NCBI RefSeq assembly: GCF_021462225.1
Contig: NC_061816.1
Coordinates: 5,327,854 to 5,391,853, forward strand
Direction of reading: 5' to 3'
DNA from: Girardinichthys multiradiatus
Taxonomy: Eukaryota; Chordata; Actinopteri; Cyprinodontiformes; Goodeidae
DNA: 64,000 bases
Shown one piece after another: positions 56,216-64,000 of the stretch. Each line of letters starts with the position of its first letter. Position 1 is the stretch's first letter. The notes beneath the pieces are model-generated. The model made no database searches. It was not told the DNA's origin and saw only the letters and a list, made by a program, of their open reading frames with translations. The position numbers and the translations under genes are program-made.

Positions 56216-57867
56216 TATATTTAAAGCCATCCGATGTTGTCCTGCAGAGCTCACCTTTATTCCAGTTAACTTTAAATTTCCAACATTCAGATCAAACCAC
56301 ACCGAGGCAGACCATTTGTTATGCGAATGAAAAGTTTAATCATTTATTGCCCAAAGATGTCTTACTGCAGGCATGTTGGCTTGTTTTGAATTGAAATCCT
56401 GGCAGATTTTACCCTTATTGACTCTGATCCGACTCTTAGCTTCATACTCGCATCAAAACTACAAAATAGACTATTTTCAGTCTATAAATGCACCAGCCAA
56501 CAGCAAGACTTTGGAGAACTTTTTGTAGTTGAATAAAAATGAGTTGAAGATTAGGGGCAGATGCATAAATGGGAATAAAGGTGTGATTGTTTTTTTTTTT
56601 TTTTTTTTACGTTTTCTGTTTGATTTTAGACTGTTTTCTCCATCAGATAACTTGTAAGAGATTTTTCCTCTTCCTTTTTTTATTCCTTAGATTCCAGAAT
56701 CAGAATGAGTAGATGAGACCTCAAAGACAACTAGAAATCTGTATCTTTCAGGAGCAGTTGGATTCCTAATTTAATGCTGGATTTAAGAAATAATGCTTGA
56801 TGTCTATCAAACGGCAGAACCTTATCTTATCTTACCTTTCCTTATCTTTCTATGTAAAACACTTTGGTCGTGCTCCTGTCTCTTTAAGAACTCTCTCTTG
56901 TCTGATTGGTCAACCGATTTATAGACATCTATTTGATCTTTTCCTTTTGTTAGCCAAAATAGTGACTTGTCTGAGTAGAATACAGAAATGTTACATTATC
57001 TGTTTTGTGTCCAGTTTAAACTGAGAATGACAAAGATGCTGCAGAGTTTTCTCCAGTTGGATGTAGCCTAAAGTAGCACTAACCCTCCCCTACTTGTTGC
57101 TGCTAGCTGTCAGTCAGCTGGGTGTGTCAACTAAATAAGAGGCGGTTTGATAACTGGTAACTGCAAAAATAGCAGACAAGTAGTCTGATGAGCTGTTGTT
57201 AGCTTGTGAATTAGCCTATAGAAGGCTGTTTATTTTAGCGTTAGCCATGCTAACTCCTATAGATTGTTGTGTTTGCTTTCAAACTGTGTTACCTTCAGTT
57301 GAGTCATGGTGGCTCTCATCTAGTCTCCAAGATATGACCAGCTGTGGAAAACCAGCTGCTCATTAGGTAGTCATACACAGATGACTATCAGCTTGCAACA
57401 GGTGGGGGAGAGGCAGTGCTACGTTAGATGACATACAGCTGGAGGAGACTCTGAGGATCCTTTAGAGGATGTGGTGCAAAAAAGGTTAAACAGGAACCGG
57501 CCCATTAATGCCTCGTATGGAGAGGAATCAGTGCATTCAGGTGCTTTACTAGGACCTGGTAATTTGCTCTAATAGTGATTTAAACCCACTTTAAATGAAG
57601 AAGACAAAGCTAACGGAGGAAAACAGAGGACCCCTCTGAGACATAAAGCAATGTAAAGATAGAGAAGGTTTAAAATCAGCAGATTAGAGCAGAGGAAAAT
57701 GAACTTCTGCCTCATGTTCCATGTCTGAGGATCTATAACAGTTTAAAAGTTTAAACAAACTCCAACCCAACACAACAAACATCTTATGGTTGGATTTCTT
57801 CATTTTTTAAATATATTTATTATTCAATGGATGTTTGGAACAGCAGGGAATTTCCTGTTATCTACAG
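56216..57867. other. Unassigned region right of the Tc1 element
   Basis: AT-rich with a T-run near 56590-56608. The ORF 56797-57024 has no recognised similarity. No gene supported. Confidence 0.45.
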
Positions 57868-58018
57868 GAATGTTCTGTTTCTCTGCTTATGTTTCCTGCT
57901 GTCTGAAGTGGAAAATCCATTTAGCCACATATTTGGATCTATAGGCATTATTGTGTCATGTGGCCTTTACCGCCACACATTCATCTTTCTTGCCGGAGGC
58001 ATCTTGTTTGCCTGTGGG
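57868..58018 (+). CDS. Candidate hydrophobic exon, possibly claudin/PMP22/CACNG-like
   Basis: A pyrimidine-rich acceptor (TTATCTACAG at 57867) opens a frame with VLFLCLCFLLSEVE, FSHIFGSIGIIVSCG and YRHTFIFLAGGILFACG, ending at a possible donor GGG|GTGAAA (58018/58019). The arrangement of a hydrophobic helix, a short basic loop and the start of another helix ending GILF.xG recalls the third exon of calcium-channel gamma and related four-helix proteins, where the exon also ends just after such a motif. No flanking exon with the GLW...C signature was found in the window, and the ORF can also be read as chance hydrophobic sequence. Speculative. Confidence 0.25.
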
Positions 58019-60868
58019 GTGAAATGTCTAAAAGCAGAGATAATCTAGTTGTCCTCACATGGTGGATAAAAACAGGAGAGGAGGCTAAAGCTCGCCTGTC
58101 CCATCTGCTCTGGAGTGATGGGTTTCCTTTTTAAATGTCTGGCAATGTCCGATCGGCTGGCTCTGAAAGAACCGATTGGCCCTGTTGAGGTCTCGTATGA
58201 TGACCACTTGAGGCAGCAAATCTTTAAGTCAACATCACAAGCAAACAGTTGAAGGAGAAACTGATCCGTTTGGCAACAAGCCGAGGCTGCTGGTCCTCGC
58301 AGTGCATCTAACCTTGATTATTTCTTCCCCTGATGCAACATTGGTCTTGTTCTGACCTGATCCTACAGCTCCTGGGGTCTGGGGTGTAATATCTACAGCC
58401 ATAGGTTCAATTTACGTCTGAACACTGAGAGTCAGGAACAACCTTAACCAGACAAGGTAGCTGGTTCCTCATATCCCTCGCTACAGACAGGGAAGCAATA
58501 AAACACCAAAAAGGTTCTGATGCTAATTAGTAATTGTATACTAATAAGATTGGACTCGTTCATGTAAAGTAGTCCAAAAGAGACTCACAGCAGTCCCATC
58601 AGAGCTTTAAGTCCCACCTTACCTTGGTTCTCACATCGTCTGGAGAAGTAAAGGTCCTCAAAGCTCGATGCATTCCAAGGTTTTGGTGGCACCGTATTGG
58701 GGTCCTGGGTGGAGCGGGGTAAATACTTAGCCATGATATGGCTTGGTTGTTTGGAGTTTAAAGCAGGACTGGGCTTACATTACCATGATGGAGTCAGATT
58801 TTCCTGGTTTTGCCCAGAAAGTGGTGCAGTCTTGGCTGTGTGTGATAGGATCGTCATGAGAATGTGCCTCAGAGTTATAGTCACTGGTGAAGATGTAGGA
58901 CAGGTGCTCAGGGTTGGTAAAAAAACTTGTGCTGGTCTTTACGCTAAAGGAGGTTCTCCATATTGGGTCAGGCTGTAGGGTAGTCTTCATCCAGTGTGGA
59001 GGTACACTAAGTGATGGAAATAGAATCACTAACTTTTCATTCTGTTCAAATGTTCAACACAGTCTTCTGGAAGTACCAGAGCTTTGCAAGGACACTTTTA
59101 GCAACTTTTAACTTTTCCAAAAGTAGAAATATGCAGAAATTACTTCACCAAACAGCTAGCTGCGATACCTTCACCTGTCAATCCTTTCTGCACTATGACA
59201 GGTGATGTCTTCGGGCTTCACTCTCCACCCCGAGTCCCACTCCGATGACCGGCCGACCTCATCAGGTGTGATTTTAATGCAGAAGGTGTTAATGCTGTGA
59301 GAAGCACTTCAAGCACAAGTCAAAGCAGGAGAGGCTTGGGTAGAAAGTTCTCACGCTTGTTTTCATGGACCAAACACGGCAAATTTACAGCTACGTCTCT
59401 CAAGCTGCAAAACATGTAAAATAAGCCATGAATATTCAGCTTTAACGTACTTCTGCAAACTCCTGCTATGAAAATGCTGTTTAAATCAAACAAAATATGC
59501 TTTTCTTTTGGCTGCCGAGTTGGAACTAATCATTGGAGAAAGATTACAAAACATCAATAATTTAAACAACTCTAAAAGCATTTGGGGATAAAACATAAAA
59601 CCTAAGAAGCAGACATTTTCTTTTTTTGTTTTTGTTAATATTTTGGGATTTAGTTTGCATCCACTCATCATAGGTGTAAATATAATTTTTATTTAGGTAT
59701 TTTAATAATTTATTCAAACTGGTCTTTTACCAGGCCCTCATGAGATCACAGTATTCTTGTGTCCATGGCTTTAGGTTGAGCTCCCAAGGCCGAACAGAGA
59801 GGAATGCAGCGTTCCTTCCTTAGATAAAGCAGCGGCAACGACTGAAACATGTTCCCTTTGACAGGCACCAACCTCCTCTCCATGACGGAGAGCAGAGCAG
59901 GTGCATGATGGCAGCTGACGGCACGCCACCCGTCAGTCAGAGGCTTCTGGTCTCCTCAGTCCTTTCTGCAGGACCTGCAGGGCATGATTTAATGACTTCC
60001 TGATTCTAAAAGTGTGTTGAGTTAACATCATCTGCTTTAACGTCGGCACACAATCTGTTGGATCTACAATAATCTCTGCAGCTGATTATTAAATGAGCTC
60101 CTATCCAATCTTCAGGTGATCTCCCACCTTGTTTTCATCAACCAGGCCCTGATACGAGGCCTCCCTGCAGTAATTAGCCTCAGAGCATGTTCATGTTCAG
60201 GTTACATAACAGTGTTGTGTTTACAGCGGACCTGGCATGTGACTCCCAGCTGATCGAACGCTGCTGTCTGCTCATATCTGGGATCCCCGTCGTGTGAATG
60301 CTCTGCAGAGCTGCAGAGGGGTGTCCATCCTCCAGATAAGACTTATCGCCGCTCCATCTGCACATGATGGCCATGGCCACAAAGTACAGTTAAGTGAATG
60401 TAATCTGGGACGATATGAAGTTGTTTGCTTGGCTTCACAGGCTCTGGTTTGTGTCATCTGGAAATAAATTGGCAGAATTACCAAAGCCACCAGTTGCTGG
60501 GAAGCGTTCACTGAGCTTTGATCGTCTCCATTAAATGTTTTATTGTGGCTTTGTCATGACTTTGTGGACGAAGCTGTTGTTCTCTTGGTGATTTGTGGAC
60601 TTTTAATGTTTGTCACAGCACACAAGCTGAAATGGGAACTGTTTGAGGTTGGAAACAGTGTGGGCCTGTTGCGTAATGCCCACGTTATTGAGCCCAAACC
60701 CGGGCTAGGAACCAGATCATATTACTGGTGTTTTTCCAGTACATGACCAGTGCAGCGGCCTCTAATGCTACATTGATCTGTGTCAGTGTAATGTGAACGC
60801 TTGGTAATACTCTGGGCATGTACACTTGACATTAAATCACACACAGGGATAAAACGTACGACCCATAT
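58019..60868. other. Unassigned region
   Basis: Moderate GC in 58590-59000 and 59780-60420, where several overlapping ORFs on both strands occur (for example 58697-58978 plus and 60180-60511 minus), but none has a motif, a supported splice pattern or family resemblance. No repeat identified with confidence. Confidence 0.4.
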
Positions 60869-60869
60869 T

Positions 60870-61018
60870 CAGAGGCTTCGGTCCTCGATGCAGCTGTCGT
60901 GGGTTCGGCTCCCGGCCCCTGCGACCTTTGCTACAGGTCTTCCCCCTCTCTACACCCGTTTCCTCTCAACTTACTGTTGGAAAAACGAGAAAATAAAGCC
61001 CACTACTGCCACAAAAAA
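60870..61018 (+). mobile_element. tRNA-derived SINE
   Basis: GTCCTCGATGCAGCTGTCGT followed by GGGTTCGGCTCCCGG, a recognisable RNA polymerase III B box (GGTTCGANNCC type), then CTGCGACCTTTGCTACAGGT and TTCCCCCTCTCTACACCC, the standard body of a common fish SINE, ending in an AATAAAG/ACAAAAAA A-rich tail. The A-box half is diverged. Boundaries approximate. Confidence 0.6.
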
Positions 61019-61049
61019 CATTAAAAGAATCCCCAGCAAAACTGGCAGC

Positions 61050-61345
61050 TAAACTGCCCACAGCATGATGGTCCCACCCCCATGCTTGGCAGTTGTTTGT
61101 ATTTCTGGTGTTCCAGCAGTTTCCAGTTCATCTGACGGGGAACGTTTAGGTTGACCTTCACAGAGTGGCGACACATCTGAATATCAAGCAGCTTTTGAAA
61201 CCTATGATGTCTGAAGGTGCGGTTGTTTCAAAATGGTCCCCAAAGACTTTCCCAACTTGTTCTGGTTCTCTAATTTTTACAGAGTTCCTTGGACGTCCCC
61301 ATTTTTCAGAGTATCTCTCAAAGCACTCCTTTTTATGTTAGCAAC
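61050..61345 (-). mobile_element. Decayed Tc1-like fragment
   Basis: CAGCATGATGGTCCCACCCC CATGCTTGGCAG on the plus strand is the complement of the KHGGGTIML Tc1 codons. The following 250 bp probably belong to the same minus-strand element but are too decayed to translate. Confidence 0.55.
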
Positions 61346-64000
61346 CCCAAAGGACCATTTGCATTTGGTTCTGATCAAAACTAGAAGAAGATGAGAGTTT
61401 AAGCTGGTTTAGTTCCTTAACTTTTAAAAATCGCTAAAATGACAATCAGAATGATTTTGGTTTTACTTTGTGTCATTATTTATTTGCTTCTCAACTTTTC
61501 GATGCGGAAAAACAACAAACAGTGCCTGTAATCTGCTTGATAAAGCCTCTTTAAAATTACAGATTTGAAGCATTTGTTTTGTGGAAGTTGGATAAAAAGT
61601 CAATGCAGGATTTTAAGTTCTTTATGCAAACGTCTGGAAGCGTTTCTGCTCTTGTCAGCTGAGAAGTTGGCACTCTGATTCTTTTTAAATGCACTGCGTT
61701 GCTGTCCGTCAGTTTGCCAAGGTTTAATTAGCAGCATTGTTGTTGCCAAAGGTCAGCTGCTTGCCTGCAGGAATGCCACAGGGATGAAGTAGCAGCCGCT
61801 CCTTGAATAAGCCCCATCTGGTGTTTTAAAGGACGTTTTTTTACAGCCTGCTCTTTAGTTGATTATTAATCATTATTAGCGTCAGATAAGCAGTTGATTT
61901 CTTTATATTTCTGAGTTAGTTGCATGAGGAAAATGTTCCTAAAGCTGCTGTCTCTATTGGTTTTGTTTTGAAACAATTTCCTTCCAGAGTAGCTTATGGC
62001 AGCGACAGAAACCAAGACGTTATTTCTATACTCATGCAAAAGTTGACCTAAGGTTCAATAAATGAAACTGTCTCAACAAGCTGCATGGATCATGAAAGTT
62101 CGGTCTCGGTTCTGGTTAGATGAAATGTTTTCTGGATTCTAACATATTTTAAAAATTTTTTTAATTCCACATTTTTCAGGACTCCGAATTCCAGATTTCT
62201 TTGTCAATTTTAGCACTAACTTTACAAACATTTACTGAAATATTTGTCCTCCTTATCAGATGTTGTGACCTTCACTGTCCACTTTTTAAACCCATTTTTC
62301 ATCCTTGGCCTTTCACACAACCAGAGACGTTTTGTTTTTTACTCTTATTGTTTTATCGATTTTTATTGTTGTTTTTAACTGTTGTTTTCTTGTTTTATGT
62401 TATGAATGGTTCTTGATTTTACATGTGCAGCACCTTGTTGCTGCTGTGGTTGTTTTAACGTGCTTACATAAATAAATAAATAAAGTAAGTAAAATTAAGT
62501 AATAATCTAAAGCCGACTGAAAAACACGCAGATGAAGCTTTTTATCCAGCTAAATGATGCTTAAAAGAAAGACTTTAAAGCAGAATTGACACATTTTGTA
62601 CAAGGTTGAGGTCCGGTCTTTGGGTAGACCCTTGAAGAAGCTTAATCTCAGCCTGCTTCATCCAGTCTGAACCATCTTAATGCACATCCTCCTCATTGTT
62701 CTACTGGAACACCCAACTGGGTCCATGATTCAACCATCACCTGCTTCTTTTGTGGTAAAGTTAAACAGATTTAGAGTTGGTCCTCCTCCGTCTTGGCATC
62801 CACTTTCTCCAGTTTTCTAGTACCTCTAGCAGCCAGTCGCCGCTGCAGATTTCAGAACAGTTTTTTTGGTTATTGGCACCGTCTCAGTCCATACTGATGG
62901 GAAACTGGCTTTAATGTGGCAGTGAGACAAAAGAGTAAAACACAGATGGTTAAACTGTAAAATCAAAGATAAATCTGAGAAATGTAGATCTGGAAACGCA
63001 GCAAAGACTGCCAGCGAGTAGGTTTCTGCATTTTTGGGTATTGAAGTGAAATAAAAACTTTAAAACATTCTCATTTAAAACCCTGAGTTTGCTGAGAAGT
63101 GACAGATCGTTGTTGAAACGTGTCAGGAAATGAATGATTTTGGAGAGTTTACATGAGGTCTAATGGAGGAGAACCTGGAGGATCCAGATGTCAACAGAAT
63201 CTTCACAACTTGCTTGGCTTTTGGGCTCCACTCCGCCTCAGCGGACCTCTCTGTGGAGTCTAGAGCTGACGCTCACGTCTGGACTGTGTTCTGGTGCCGA
63301 TCAGATCTGCTGCCACCAGGAGCTGCGTCAGAAACTGATCTGAGAGTGAAGTTCTGCAGAGGGTTCAGAATCCCTTTTAAATAAATCTACCGTTCAGTTG
63401 TCGGGCCGTTTAATCGACAGTTTCAGCAGATAGTCTGATCCATAATGCACAGGTATCTGAGAAGTTTATCTTTGTCTTGACAGGGTTTTAAATGACAAAA
63501 CGGAAAACGTTGTTCTCTCTGTGGATCCATAACTTTCTTGGAAAAACTGTGAAAGTCAGACAGGGGTCCCAGTCTCGGTGGGAGATGCTCTTGCTCTTGC
63601 TCTTATAGATTTCCAGAGGAGGAGGCGGTAACCACGGCAGCAGGTGAGAGATTCCTGCAGAGCCTGTGATTGCAGCGGCTTGTCATCTTTCAGCTTTTGA
63701 ATCTTTGTTTGCCGGAGTGGATTTATAGGTCCTGGCAGACACGTGGAATATTTCATCCCTGAATCCCACGTTGATCCAATCATCTTCCGGCCGGGTCTGC
63801 TTTCGCTTTGCAGCCACTTGTCTGCGTCAGTCAGCTCATTAACGTCTGCAAGCTGTCTCTGAACCTCACACTCATTTCCACTATTAGATTTGTGCAGGTA
63901 GTTGTTTCAGAAATGCAAATTAAATGCTATTTGATCTGCGGAAATATTTACCATCAGTTATAAAAATTTCATTTTGTTTTTGTTTTAGGTATTTTACTGT
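61346..64000. other. Unassigned right end of window
   Basis: Nothing recognised. A short AAATAAATAAATAAAG microsatellite lies near 62469-62486. Short ORFs at 62201-62416, 63163-63384 and 63556-63783 have no family resemblance. This may be intronic to a gene extending to the right. Confidence 0.4.

Noticed and set aside
58697..59029. Opposed 84- and 93-codon ORFs
   Set aside because: Neither shows domain-like sequence, conserved splice signals or a plausible start; typical of chance in moderate-GC DNA.

Overview
This is vertebrate nuclear DNA, almost certainly from a ray-finned (percomorph-type) teleost. Genes are split into short exons with GT-AG introns, coding exons resemble vertebrate orthologues, and the spacers are AT-rich and full of Tc1-like transposons, non-LTR retrotransposon tails and a tRNA-derived SINE. 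There are no bacterial-style operons. Most coding signal is in the first 38.5 kb.

Left to right: (1) the 5' coding end of NHEJ1 (XLF, non-homologous end joining) on the minus strand, cut by the left edge; (2) TDP2 (tyrosyl-DNA phosphodiesterase 2) on the plus strand, head to head with NHEJ1, complete in six exons; (3) RPGR on the plus strand, with thirteen shared exons, a long terminal ORF15 exon and, 3 kb further on, the alternative last exons of the prenylated RPGR isoform; intron 1 carries a 3-kb CATC/CACCCTAGT minisatellite; (4) DYNLT3 (Tctex-type dynein light chain) on the plus strand, five exons; (5) CYBB (gp91phox/NOX2) on the minus strand, thirteen exons over 10.8 kb. RPGR, DYNLT3 and CYBB keep the relative order and orientation they have on human Xp11.4, whereas NHEJ1 and TDP2 are on other human chromosomes.

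From 38.5 to 64 kb I find no gene I can name. The stretch holds decayed Tc1-like copies of several families, LINE tails, a SINE and one complete Tc1-like element (54605-56215) with 200-bp near-identical terminal inverted repeats and an uninterrupted 334-residue DD34E transposase. Two weak exon candidates lie there: a CpG-rich possible first exon near 53.6-53.8 kb and a hydrophobic four-helix-type exon near 57.9-58.0 kb. A solo LTR with a 5-bp target duplication sits in CYBB intron 2.

Functionally, the NHEJ1/TDP2 pair belongs to double-strand-break repair, RPGR and DYNLT3 to cilium and dynein transport, and CYBB to the phagocyte oxidative burst. All exon boundaries were assigned by eye from reading frame, GT/AG signals and remembered family sequence, without transcript data. 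I found no clearly new biological system. The most notable items are the intact Tc1, the RPGR minisatellite, the two RPGR 3' ends and the UBA-less TDP2.
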